From: Chitinophagaceae bacterium | GTDB taxonomy: Bacteria > Bacteroidota > Bacteroidia > Chitinophagales > Chitinophagaceae | Assembly: GCA_947483345.1 (NCBI GenBank) | Contig: CANKNL010000021.1 | Coordinates: 1 to 18,462, forward strand | Direction of reading: 5' to 3' | DNA: 18,462 nucleotides | Shown here: in pieces, positions 1 through 7,696 of the stretch | How positions within the stretch are numbered: the first letter of the stretch is position 1 | Layout: each line of letters opens with the position of its first letter | Translations under genes and position numbers: made by a program | The notes under the pieces: model-generated | Seen by the model: only the letters and a program-made list of their open reading frames with translations | Told to the model about the DNA's origin: nothing | Database searches by the model: none

Positions 1-1
1 C

Positions 2-1120
2 ACACAAAAAGTAAAAGAGCAATGGGTATTAACCAACCTGCTTGTTACCATCAATGAAAAAACTAAAATAGATGCGGCATTTGAAGAACAACTTATACCC
101 TCGCTGCAATGGCTGGAAGAAATGGTGAGGGCAGAAAAAACAATAACACTGGATTACTGGCAGGTTCAGCAATGGCGGACTATTTACCGCAACGTATTAA
201 GTGAAATTCTGGCAAAGCGCTACCACGAGCAAGGCGACCTGGCCAAAGAAACTTTATGCATTGGCGCTGCCTACCAGATGATGAAAGGCCAGCAGGATTA
301 TTACGGATCAATGAACGGTATTTATTTTTTACGAAACAGCCTGATGAGTAAAGATGTTGAAAAACTATACGCCCTGCTCACCAGCAAACAGCCCAACAAA
401 TTTGAAAGCTATCTTTTTACACACAATTCGGTTACCAAAAAAGAAGTGGTTGATTTTGCCGGTACTTCTTATATAAGAGAATATGATTTTGCAAAAGCCA
501 TTGAGTGGTTTAAAAAATCGGCCGACAAAAAAGTGATTACTAAAAATCCTTTTCTTGATGTGTTATACGATATGGAAGAGCAGTTAGCAGATGAGAGAAA
601 ATTCAGCACAACCAAACTTGCTTTTGCCCAGGATATGCTTAAACTGGAACAAGAGGCCAAACAGCCTGCTATGGCTGCAAAGAGTTATTACAAAATGGCG
701 CTGGGTATGTACAACATCACTTATTATGGCCATACCTGGGAAATGGTACAGTATGCCCGCAGCGGCAGCGATGGTTATGCTATTCCAAAGGATGCTACCG
801 GTTTTCAAAAAGAATACTATGGCGTTTTTAAGGCGCATGATTTTTTTGAAAAAGCCATGAACACCAGCACAGATAAAAACTTTAAAGCCCGCTGTTTATT
901 TATGATGGCTAAATGCGCTCAAAAGCAAATACAGCAGCCACAATACAGTGAATACAGCATCAATTGGGATGCCTATGATGTGGCTTTAAAATCATACTGG
1001 TCTGTATTTAAGAACAACAAATATTTTCCACAGTTAGTGGAAGAATATGGCCATACCCTTTTTTATAAATCGGCGTTTAGCAGTTGTAGTTATTTAAGGG
1101 ATTTTGTGAGGAAGAAATAA
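2..1120 (+). CDS. C-terminal part of a helical-repeat (TPR-like) protein, truncated by the left window edge
   Basis: The reading frame is open from base 2 to the TAA at 1118-1120 (372 residues). The first in-frame ATG at 122 is therefore probably internal, and the true start lies outside the window. The visible protein is almost entirely amphipathic helix with many aromatic and Lys/Glu residues. Segments such as SYIREYDFAKAIEWFKKSA and KAHDFFEKAMN look like tetratricopeptide-type helix pairs. There is no visible transmembrane segment or catalytic motif. The C-terminus (YGHTLFYKSAFSSCSYLRDF) resembles the ending of large uncharacterised Bacteroidota proteins as I recall them, but I cannot name a family. 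A protein-interaction or scaffold role is an inference from fold type only. The gene is convergent with nrdJ and ends 11 bp before a strong terminator. Confidence 0.75.
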   Translation, partial: TQKVKEQWVLTNLLVTINEKTKIDAAFEEQLIPSLQWLEEMVRAEKTITLDYWQVQQWRTIYRNVLSEILAKRYHEQGDLAKETLCIGAAYQMMKGQQDYYGSMNGIYFLRNSLMSKDVEKLYALLTSKQPNKFESYLFTHNSVTKKEVVDFAGTSYIREYDFAKAIEWFKKSADKKVITKNPFLDVLYDMEEQLADERKFSTTKLAFAQDMLKLEQEAKQPAMAAKSYYKMALGMYNITYYGHTWEMVQYARSGSDGYAIPKDATGFQKEYYGVFKAHDFFEKAMNTSTDKNFKARCLFMMAKCAQKQIQQPQYSEYSINWDAYDVALKSYWSVFKNNKYFPQLVEEYGHTLFYKSAFSSCSYLRDFVRKK

Positions 1121-1131
1121 AAAAATGCATT

Positions 1132-1165
1132 AAAAAACGCCACTCCGGGGAGTGGCGTTTTTTTT
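1132..1165. terminator. Bidirectional intrinsic terminator between the TPR-like gene and nrdJ
   Basis: An 8-bp GC-rich stem (CGCCACTC at 1138-1145 pairing with GAGTGGCG at 1150-1157) encloses a 4-nt loop. It is flanked by six A residues (1132-1137) and eight T residues (1158-1165). Because the A and T tracts mirror each other, the element can terminate transcripts from both sides, fitting its place between two convergent genes. Confidence 0.9.
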
Positions 1166-1248
1166 ATCCTCTTTACTTTATTTTACTTCGGTAATAAAAT
1201 AAGATTATGGTCATTCATTCTATCACGTTATCCTGCCATTTATTGTGA

Positions 1249-4200
1249 TTAACTGCACCCCATACTGTTACCGCAATTCAAACATTTATAACAGGTTCCG
1301 CTGCGTACGGTGATATGTCCGCAGGTGTTACACGCCGGTGCATCACTTTGCATGCTTTTAGCAGCCGCATTTACAGCATCTAACCCGTTGGCAACTTTTT
1401 TATGAGCGGTACGGTGTTGAGCTGTGGCAGGTTGTGCTGCAGGTTTTGATGCCCCCATCACCCGCACTTCACTCAGTTCTGGTTTACGGTCACCAATAGT
1501 TGGTGTATTCTGGTCCCATTCTTCATTGCCCAGGTTTTGTAATTCAGGAGCATCAAGTACATGAACCAGGTCATTTCTGCCTAAATACTCATACGCCAAG
1601 GAGCGGAAAATGAAATCGATGATAGAGGTGGCACTTTTGATATTTGGATGATCAACCATACCACTTGGTTCAAAACGTGTGAAAACAAATTTTTCAACAT
1701 ACTCCTCTAATGGTACCCCATATTGCAGGCCAATAGAAATGGCAATGGCAAAACAGTTAAGCATACTACGCATGGTAGCGCCTTCTTTGGCCATATCTAT
1801 AAATATCTCCCCTAAGGTGCCATCATTATATTCACCGGTGCGCAGAAATAAAGCCTGTCCGTTAATTTTTGCTTTTTGTGTAAAGCCACGTCGTTTGGCT
1901 GGTAAAGCCCTGCGCTCTACAATCATCGCCAGTTGACGCTTTAGCGTTGTATCCGCACTGTTTTGTACACGCTTATTCATTTCATCAAGCAGATCATCAA
2001 TGGTTAATTTACCCATATCTACCATGGTAGAAATATCTGCCGCCAATGCTGCCGCATTTTCTTCGCTGATGGCCTCGTCTAGTTTCTTTTTCTTATCGCT
2101 TTTGTTACTTAATGGTTGCGACAGTTTAGAACCATCGCGGTATAAAGCACAGGCTTTTAAACCCAGTTCCCAACTCAACCGGTATGAATCTGCAATTTCT
2201 GCCTGTGTGGCTTCATTAGGCAGGTTAATGGTTTTTGAAATGGCGCCACTTAAGAAAGGCTGTGCCGCACCCATCATACGGATATGCCCGTGAGCATGAA
2301 TATAACGCTCGCCTATTTGACCACATTTATTGGCGCAATCAAAAACAGACAGGTGCTCATCTTTTAAATAAGGTGCCCCTTCCACTGTCATGGTGCCGCA
2401 TATATAAATGTTAGCCGCTTCAATGTCCTCATCGCTAAATCCTAATGCTTCTAATAAGCTCCAGGCATAATCATTATATTGCTCGGGTTTAAATCCAAGT
2501 CTTTCCAAACAGGTTTCGCCTAATGTGTGAACATTGAACACAAAGCCAATTTCGAAAGCCGCACCCAGGAGGCTGTTTAGTTTGGTAATGTCGTCTTCGG
2601 TGAATCCTTTTTCCTGTAATGTTTTAGCATTAATAAATGGTGCTTTATCTAAGGACGCATGGCCTTTTGCATAGCAAACAATTTCGTCAATTTCTTTTTC
2701 GCTGTATTGCAAATTACGCAGCGCCTGTGGCACACTTTGGTTGATAATTTTAAAATATCCGCCACCGCTTAATTTTTTAAATTTCACCAATGCAAAATCC
2801 GGTTCAACACCCGTGGTATCGCAATCCATTACCAAGCCAATGGTACCAGTAGGGGCTATAACGGTTGTTTGTGCATTACGATAGCCATATTTTTCTCCCA
2901 TCTGCACGGCATCATCCCAGGCCTTTGTGGCCGCTTTCAATAGATAATCAGGACAATATTTAGCATTAATACCCTGCGGTTTTATTTCAATGCCTTCATA
3001 TGCATCAGTGGCATCGTATGCAGCCGCACGGTGGTTATGCATAACCCGTAGCATGTGTTTTTTATTCTCTTCATATTTATCAAATGTACCCAGGAAGCTG
3101 GCCAACTCCGCCGATGTTTTATAAGATACGCCGGTCATAATGGCGGTAATTGCCCCTGCAATACCTCTTGCTTCTTCGCTATCATAAGCAATGCCGCTTA
3201 CCATTAACATAGAGCCCAGATTTGCAAAACCCAATCCTAAGGTTCTGTAATCGTAAGAGAGCTGAGCCACTTCTTTAGATGGAAACTGTGCCATCAATAC
3301 TGATATCTCTAAAACAACAGTCCACAAACGGCAGGTATATTCAAACCCCTCTACATTAAATGTATTGTTGCTTTCATCAAAAAACCGACGCAGGTTAACG
3401 CTGGCCAAATTACAAGCTGTATTATCCAGGAACATATATTCACTACAGGGGTTAGACGCCCTGATGGGGCCACCTTCGGGACAGGTATGCCATTCGTTAA
3501 TGGTAGAATCATATTGGGTACCCGGATCGGCACAACGCCATGCGGCATAGGTAATTTGCTCCCATAATTCTTTGGCCTGCACTTTTTTCATCACCCTGCC
3601 ATCGCTTCTTCCTTTTAGTTCCCATTCTCCATCTTCATCTAAAATATTAAAGAACGCATTTGGTATGCGGATGGAATTATTACTGTTTTGTCCGCTCACT
3701 GTTTTATACGCTTCGCCTTCATAATCACTTGGATAACCAGCTGCTATTAGTGCGGCTACTTTATCTTCTTCCTGAACTTTCCAATTAATGAATTTTTCAA
3801 TTTCGGGGTGGTCAAGATCAAGACAAACCATTTTGGCTGCCCGTCTGGTGGTACCACCACTCTTTATAGCGCCTGCAGCCCGGTCACCAATTTTTAAAAA
3901 GCTCATTAAACCACTTGAAGTACCTCCGCCGCTTAGCTTTTCACCTTCGCCCCGTATGCTACTAAAGTTGGTTCCTACACCGCTTCCGTATTTAAATATT
4001 CTGGCTTCGCGTACCCAAAGGTCCATGATCCCGCCTTCATTAACCAGATCATCATTAACGCTTAAAATGAAACAGGCATGTGGTTGTGGGCGCTCATAAG
4101 CATTGGCCGATTTTTTTAACTGCCCGTCTTTTGCATCTACATAGTAATGGCCCTGTGGTTTTCCGGTAATACCATACACTTCATGCAAACCGGTATTAAA

Positions 4201-4614
4201 CCATTGCGGACTGTTTGGTACACAAGCCTGATTTAAAATGGAATACACCAATTCGTCATAAAATACCTGCGCATCATTTGGGGTAGCAAAATAGTCATAG
4301 CGTTCGCCCCACACTCTCCAGCAATGTGCCATACGATGAGCCACCTGTTTTATCGTGGTTTCTCTTCCGTTAGTACCATCATCTTTTGGAACACCTGCCT
4401 TCCTGAAATATTTCTGTGCCAAAATATCTGTGGCAATCTGGCTCCACTGCTTGGGCACTTCAACATTATCCATCTGGAAAACAATTTCACCGGTTGGATT
4501 TTTAATAACAGAGGTACGATAATCGTACTCGAACATATCGTAAGGACTAACGTCTTGTTTTGTAAACTGCCGCGAGAACTTTAATCTTTTTACAGGTTGT
4601 GCTTTTTTTGACAT
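1249..4614 (-). CDS. nrdJ: Adenosylcobalamin-dependent (class II) ribonucleoside-diphosphate reductase
   Basis: Cytoplasmic enzyme that reduces ribonucleotides to deoxyribonucleotides using a cobalamin-generated thiyl radical, without needing oxygen. The protein has 1121 residues. The active-site motif NPCSE is at 388-392, with C390 the expected thiyl-radical cysteine. C181 (in PHACF) and C401 (in DNTAC) are the expected redox pair; the 11-residue C390-C401 spacing equals that of Thermotoga maritima NrdJ as I recall it. PTGTI at 588-592 is the usual phosphate-binding loop. Residues about 650-790 hold the insertion typical of long NrdJ proteins, about 905-1012 a TSCPD-type domain, and 1095-1120 a Cys-rich tail (CxxC, CxxCxxC, final C) expected to shuttle electrons to the active site. 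No N-terminal ATP cone is evident. The start gives the expected MSKKAQPVKR terminus, with an AT-rich leader and no Shine-Dalgarno sequence. It is a lone gene, divergent from the next. Identity is very secure. Confidence 0.97.
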   Translation of the reverse strand: MSKKAQPVKRLKFSRQFTKQDVSPYDMFEYDYRTSVIKNPTGEIVFQMDNVEVPKQWSQIATDILAQKYFRKAGVPKDDGTNGRETTIKQVAHRMAHCWRVWGERYDYFATPNDAQVFYDELVYSILNQACVPNSPQWFNTGLHEVYGITGKPQGHYYVDAKDGQLKKSANAYERPQPHACFILSVNDDLVNEGGIMDLWVREARIFKYGSGVGTNFSSIRGEGEKLSGGGTSSGLMSFLKIGDRAAGAIKSGGTTRRAAKMVCLDLDHPEIEKFINWKVQEEDKVAALIAAGYPSDYEGEAYKTVSGQNSNNSIRIPNAFFNILDEDGEWELKGRSDGRVMKKVQAKELWEQITYAAWRCADPGTQYDSTINEWHTCPEGGPIRASNPCSEYMFLDNTACNLASVNLRRFFDESNNTFNVEGFEYTCRLWTVVLEISVLMAQFPSKEVAQLSYDYRTLGLGFANLGSMLMVSGIAYDSEEARGIAGAITAIMTGVSYKTSAELASFLGTFDKYEENKKHMLRVMHNHRAAAYDATDAYEGIEIKPQGINAKYCPDYLLKAATKAWDDAVQMGEKYGYRNAQTTVIAPTGTIGLVMDCDTTGVEPDFALVKFKKLSGGGYFKIINQSVPQALRNLQYSEKEIDEIVCYAKGHASLDKAPFINAKTLQEKGFTEDDITKLNSLLGAAFEIGFVFNVHTLGETCLERLGFKPEQYNDYAWSLLEALGFSDEDIEAANIYICGTMTVEGAPYLKDEHLSVFDCANKCGQIGERYIHAHGHIRMMGAAQPFLSGAISKTINLPNEATQAEIADSYRLSWELGLKACALYRDGSKLSQPLSNKSDKKKKLDEAISEENAAALAADISTMVDMGKLTIDDLLDEMNKRVQNSADTTLKRQLAMIVERRALPAKRRGFTQKAKINGQALFLRTGEYNDGTLGEIFIDMAKEGATMRSMLNCFAIAISIGLQYGVPLEEYVEKFVFTRFEPSGMVDHPNIKSATSIIDFIFRSLAYEYLGRNDLVHVLDAPELQNLGNEEWDQNTPTIGDRKPELSEVRVMGASKPAAQPATAQHRTAHKKVANGLDAVNAAAKSMQSDAPACNTCGHITVRSGTCYKCLNCGNSMGCS

Positions 4615-5079
4615 AATATATTAACGGCTTGGTTAGTTGGGTTAAGTAATTGTTAAGCAAACGAAAATATTTGTATTGGATGAACAAACAAACCTTTAAA
4701 TATCAACACCTGTGGAAAAAAAAGTGGATAATTTTGTAGACTCAAACGGGTATTGGATTTGCTTAATTTCAGGCCCGGAAATAATAAAATAGTTCCTTAA
4801 AATCTTGGAAAATTCAGTAAGCATTCAATTGCCTGATTTTAGGCTGTTTGAGAGGTTTTGCCAGATTTTAAGTTAATCCCGGGAAATTTTAAGGGTGCCG
4901 GATCATGTTTGAGATTATATCGGGCAACTGCAGGATAAAGGTTTATTAACCGGCTATTTATGCCATCCAAATTCATATTTTTTTAATTTCAAAAAGTGCT
5001 TTTCGTTTATGCAACAAAGCTTTATTTTGGTGCTGGTATTTTATTGAATGTATTGAGTAAGTTTATAAAATCGAAAAAG
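4615..5079. other. Divergent intergenic region between nrdJ and the small membrane-protein gene
   Basis: This 465-bp AT-rich spacer must hold the nrdJ promoter (leftward) and one for the gene at 5080. I see no tRNA, no B12-riboswitch box, no NrdR-type dyad and no exact TAnnTTTG box facing nrdJ. The one notable element is a pair of DnaA-box-like sequences at 4711-4731. A short inverted repeat (GCCT at 4831-4834, AGGC at 4841-4844) is too small to interpret. The rest, including most of 4850-5079, shows nothing I can support. Confidence 0.6.
4711..4731 (-). promoter_or_regulatory. Tandem DnaA-box-like sequences upstream of nrdJ
   Basis: Read on the minus strand (the nrdJ direction), TTATCCACT (4731 down to 4723) and TTTTCCACA (4719 down to 4711) each differ by one base from the DnaA box TTATCCACA. 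They lie in the same orientation 12 bp apart, about 97-117 bp upstream of the nrdJ start. DnaA control of ribonucleotide reductase genes is established for E. coli nrdAB. Function here is an inference from two imperfect sites. Confidence 0.35.
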
Positions 5080-5250
5080 ATGAACAACAAAAAATTAATT
5101 TTCATACTAGGTGCATGGTGTATTATTGTTTCGATGGCCATGTATTTTATTGGACAGACATCAACTCATTTATCTCAACTACATGAGTTTTGGTGGATGC
5201 CTCTTCTGCCTGGTGCTTTAGCCCTGCTGGTAGCAAACAAAAAAAAATAA
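5080..5250 (+). CDS. Small two-helix membrane protein of unknown function
   Basis: A 56-residue protein starting MNNKKLIFILG. Two hydrophobic stretches (about residues 5-24 and 39-52) are separated by a short polar loop (QTSTHLSQLHEFWW), and the protein ends in a Lys run, so it probably spans the inner membrane twice with both ends in the cytoplasm. An in-frame ATG at 4996 would add 28 residues. I prefer 5080 because the Lys-rich MNNKK start directly before the first helix is a typical membrane-protein N-terminus and the upstream stretch reads like AT-rich spacer. I do not recognise the family. It precedes dtd by 59 bp, but dtd seems to have its own promoter, so an operon link is uncertain. 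Confidence 0.55.
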   Translation: MNNKKLIFILGAWCIIVSMAMYFIGQTSTHLSQLHEFWWMPLLPGALALLVANKKK

Positions 5251-5296
5251 AGCGCACCGACGTTTAAAATGCCGCGCAACTTTTAGCCGTTGAAAG

Positions 5297-5304
5297 TATA
5301 TTTG
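5297..5304 (+). promoter_or_regulatory. Bacteroidota-type -7 promoter element for dtd
   Basis: TATATTTG matches the Bacteroidota primary-sigma -7 consensus TAnnTTTG exactly and ends only 5 bp before the dtd ATG at 5310. Transcription from this box would begin at or within a few bases of the start codon, giving a leaderless or nearly leaderless mRNA. I see no clear -33 TTTG at the expected distance. Confidence 0.55.
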
Positions 5305-5309
5305 CAAAC

Positions 5310-5762
5310 ATGAGAGTTTTAATTCAAAGAGTTTTACAGGCCAGTGTTTGCATTAACAGTCATGTTAAATCCCGCATTAATTCCGGGCTGCTTGTTTTAA
5401 TAGGCATTGAAGATGCTGATAACATAGCAGATTTGGAATGGCTGAGTAACAAAATAGTGAACCTCCGCATTTTTGATGACGACAACAACGTGCCCAATAA
5501 GTCTGTTAAAGATATGGGTGGCGATATTTTACTAGTGAGCCAGTTTACTTTACAGGCCTTAACAAAAAAAGGAAACAGGCCCTCGTATATTAAAGCCAGT
5601 AAGCCCGATGTAGCTATGCCGTTGTATGAAAAAATGATTGGGCAATTGGAACATGATTTAGGCAGGAAAATTTTTACAGGTGAGTTTGGTGAGGATATGA
5701 AAGTATCTCTCGTGAACGATGGCCCGGTCACTATATTTATCGATTCAAAAAACAAAGCGTAA
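5310..5762 (+). CDS. dtd: D-aminoacyl-tRNA deacylase (D-Tyr-tRNA deacylase family)
   Basis: Chiral proofreading enzyme in the cytoplasm. It hydrolyses D-amino acids, and also glycine, from mischarged tRNAs and uses the tRNA itself for catalysis. The 150-residue length is normal. Both family signatures are intact: SQFTL at residues 77-81 and NDGPVT at 136-141, which bring in the cross-subunit Gly-Pro motif. KKGNRPSYIKAS (about 86-97) and TGEFGEDM (about 123-130) are also family-typical. The N-terminus MRVLIQRVLQASV fits the usual start exactly. The stop overlaps the next gene as TAATG, so the two are probably co-translated. Transcription is likely driven by the -7 box directly upstream. Confidence 0.97.
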   Translation: MRVLIQRVLQASVCINSHVKSRINSGLLVLIGIEDADNIADLEWLSNKIVNLRIFDDDNNVPNKSVKDMGGDILLVSQFTLQALTKKGNRPSYIKASKPDVAMPLYEKMIGQLEHDLGRKIFTGEFGEDMKVSLVNDGPVTIFIDSKNKA

Positions 5763-6097
5763 TGAAAATCCTTACCATTAATGATGCACAAAAAAAAATA
5801 GATGACTGGATTAATACAACCGGTGTACGCTACTTCAATGAATTAACCAACCTGGGCATTCTCATGGAAGAAGTAGGTGAATTAAGCAGACTGCTGGTGA
5901 GAAAATATGGCGAACAATCTTTTAAAGAAACGGATAAGGGAAAAGAATTATCAGACGAAATGGCGGATGTACTTTGGGTATTAATTTGCCTGGCAAATCA
6001 AACCGGTGTTAACTTAACCGAGGCATTGGAGAAAAATTTTGAAAAGAAAACTATAAGGGATCGGGATCGGCATCACCAAAATGAAAAATTAAAATAG
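5762..6097 (+). CDS. MazG-like nucleotide pyrophosphohydrolase
   Basis: A 111-residue all-alpha NTP pyrophosphatase-type protein. The metal-binding pattern of the MazG superfamily is present: EEVGE at residues 36-40 (E36, E37, E40) and DEMAD at 65-69 (E66, D69). Such enzymes cleave nucleoside triphosphates to monophosphate and pyrophosphate, often removing non-canonical or damaged nucleotides; the substrate here cannot be read from sequence. It has a single MazG domain and is much shorter than the two-domain E. coli MazG. The C-terminus (IRDRDRHHQNEKLK) is basic. The ATG overlaps the dtd stop by one base, so translation coupling with dtd is likely. Family assignment is firm, substrate unknown. 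Confidence 0.9.
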   Translation: MKILTINDAQKKIDDWINTTGVRYFNELTNLGILMEEVGELSRLLVRKYGEQSFKETDKGKELSDEMADVLWVLICLANQTGVNLTEALEKNFEKKTIRDRDRHHQNEKLK

Positions 6098-6150
6098 CCG
6101 TCATTCCATCTTGATTTTTTTATACACTTAAAAGTATTGCCCACACTGCT

Positions 6151-6158
6151 TATCTTTG
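6151..6158 (+). promoter_or_regulatory. Bacteroidota-type -7 promoter element for glycyl-tRNA synthetase
   Basis: TATCTTTG is an exact TAnnTTTG match ending 7 bp before the ATG at 6166. The expected start of transcription is within about 1-4 bases of the start codon. With the bases that follow, it shares the pattern TATnTTTGCA with the dtd promoter. No convincing -33 element is visible. Confidence 0.55.
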
Positions 6159-6165
6159 CAGCCTT

Positions 6166-7626
6166 ATGGCAAATGAAGCAAACAATTTTCAGGAGTTAAT
6201 CTCCCATTGTAAAGAGTATGGTTATATTTTTCAATCCAGCGAGATTTATGATGGCCTGGCGGCTGTTTATGATTATGGCCAAAACGGCGCCCAGCTAAAA
6301 AAGAACATCCGTGATCAGTGGTGGAAGAGCATGACGCAACTGCATGATAATATTGTAGGCATTGATGCCGCCATTTTCATGCATCCCACAACCTGGAAAG
6401 CATCCGGCCATGTTGACCATTTCAGCGATCCGATGATCGACAATAAAGACAGTAATAAAAGGTACCGGGTTGATCATTTGATTGAAGGCTTTGCCGACGA
6501 GCAGTTGGCCGTTGGCAATAAGCAGTTGGCAGAAGACCTTTTAGCTTCAATGGATGCTTTGCTTGCTGCAAATGATTATGCCGGTATAAAAAATCTTATC
6601 GATAATAATAAGATTAAATGCACCATCAGCAAAACCTGTAACTGGACTGAGGTAAGAGAATTCAATCTCATGTTCAGTACACAAATAGGCAGCATAACGG
6701 AAGATAGTGATACCATTTATTTAAGGCCCGAAACGGCGCAGGGTATTTTTGTGAATTTTTTAAACGTACAAAAAACCGGCAGGATGAAAATTCCTTTTGG
6801 TATTGCGCAAACCGGTAAAGCTTTTCGTAATGAAATTGTTGCCCGGCAATTTATTTTCCGTATGCGGGAGTTTGAACAAATGGAAATGCAGTTTTTTGTT
6901 AGGCCAGGCACACAAATGGAATGGTATAATTTCTGGAAAGCAGAAAGAAAAAAATGGCATGAGAGCTTGGGTATTCCTGCAGAAAAAATACGGTACCATG
7001 ATCATGTAAAGCTGGCCCATTATGCCGATGCGGCTTTAGATATTGAATTTGAATTTCCATTTGGCTGGAAAGAACTGGAAGGCATTCACAGTAGAACCGA
7101 TTTTGACCTGAAGCAACACCAGGAATTCAGTAAAAAGAAAATACAATATTTTGATAATGACCTGAACGAAGACGGAAAGCCTTTTGGAAATTATACCCCT
7201 TATGTTGTAGAAACATCCGTTGGATTAGATCGCTTATTTCTGACCATCATGAGTCTTGCCTATACCAATGAAACCTGGACAAAAGAAGACGGCACCCAGG
7301 ATAGCCGTGTGGTATTAAAAATACCGGCAAAGATTGCGCCCACCAAACTGGCCATCCTGCCTTTATTAAAAAAAGATGGCTTGCCCGAAATTGCAAGAGA
7401 ACTGATGAACGATTGTAAACCATCTTTTCATTGTTTTTATGAAGAAAAGGATGCCATTGGAAAACGCTATAGAAGAATGGATGCTATTGGCACACCATTT
7501 TGTGTAACCATCGATCACCAAACTAAAGAAGATAATACCGTAACCATCCGGTACAGGGATACCATGATACAGGAAAGGATTTCACTTAGCGACGTTAAGC
7601 GATTGGTGTTGGAGAAGATTGTATAA
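6166..7626 (+). CDS. glyQS: Glycine--tRNA ligase, dimeric (single-chain) type
   Basis: Charges tRNA-Gly with glycine using ATP. The 486-residue chain is the alpha2 class II type, related to the archaeal/eukaryotic enzyme, rather than the separate alpha and beta subunits of E. coli. Visible landmarks are the YLRPETAQGIF segment at about 185-195, motif 2 around FRNEI (220-224) with the following FIFRMREFEQMEMQFFV, motif 3 SVGLDRLFL (351-359), and a C-terminal anticodon-binding domain from about residue 388 (KIAPTKLAILPL) to the end. The start MANEANNFQELISHC fits the family N-terminus and sits just after an exact -7 box. It is probably transcribed by itself or with partial readthrough from dtd and the MazG-like gene. 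Confidence 0.97.
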   Translation: MANEANNFQELISHCKEYGYIFQSSEIYDGLAAVYDYGQNGAQLKKNIRDQWWKSMTQLHDNIVGIDAAIFMHPTTWKASGHVDHFSDPMIDNKDSNKRYRVDHLIEGFADEQLAVGNKQLAEDLLASMDALLAANDYAGIKNLIDNNKIKCTISKTCNWTEVREFNLMFSTQIGSITEDSDTIYLRPETAQGIFVNFLNVQKTGRMKIPFGIAQTGKAFRNEIVARQFIFRMREFEQMEMQFFVRPGTQMEWYNFWKAERKKWHESLGIPAEKIRYHDHVKLAHYADAALDIEFEFPFGWKELEGIHSRTDFDLKQHQEFSKKKIQYFDNDLNEDGKPFGNYTPYVVETSVGLDRLFLTIMSLAYTNETWTKEDGTQDSRVVLKIPAKIAPTKLAILPLLKKDGLPEIARELMNDCKPSFHCFYEEKDAIGKRYRRMDAIGTPFCVTIDHQTKEDNTVTIRYRDTMIQERISLSDVKRLVLEKIV

Positions 7627-7696
7627 ATCAAATCCATTATTCTATCAGTTTCCTGGTTTTAATGCTAACCGCCTTTTTTTCAACAACCCACTTCAA

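Noticed and set aside
1183..1194. Small hairpin TTAC-TTCG-GTAA with a UUCG tetraloop
   Set aside because: It has only four base pairs and lies downstream of the strong terminator; no T tract follows, so I do not call it a functional element.
3788..4099. 103-residue open frame on the plus strand
   Set aside because: It is antisense to the catalytic N-terminal region of nrdJ and has no coding character of its own.
4614..4623. 10-bp palindrome TAATATATTA touching the nrdJ start codon
   Set aside because: It is pure A/T in AT-rich leader DNA and probably coincidental.
4996..5079. N-terminal extension of the small membrane protein from an ATG at 4996
   Set aside because: The extension looks like AT-rich spacer; the ATG at 5080 gives a typical Lys-rich N-terminus before the first helix.
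4615..5079. Cobalamin riboswitch or NrdR box upstream of the B12-dependent RNR gene
   Set aside because: I looked on the minus strand for a B12-box-like conserved core and for an ACA...TGT type NrdR dyad and saw neither. A covariance-model search would be decisive.
5360..5791. 143-residue open frame on the minus strand
   Set aside because: It lies wholly antisense to dtd and the start of the MazG-like gene, both of which have clear family motifs; its protein shows no recognisable features.
7654..7680. Possible weak terminator after glyQS (GGTT/AACC stem followed by a T run)
   Set aside because: The stem has only four base pairs and the T run is offset by three bases; not strong enough to list.
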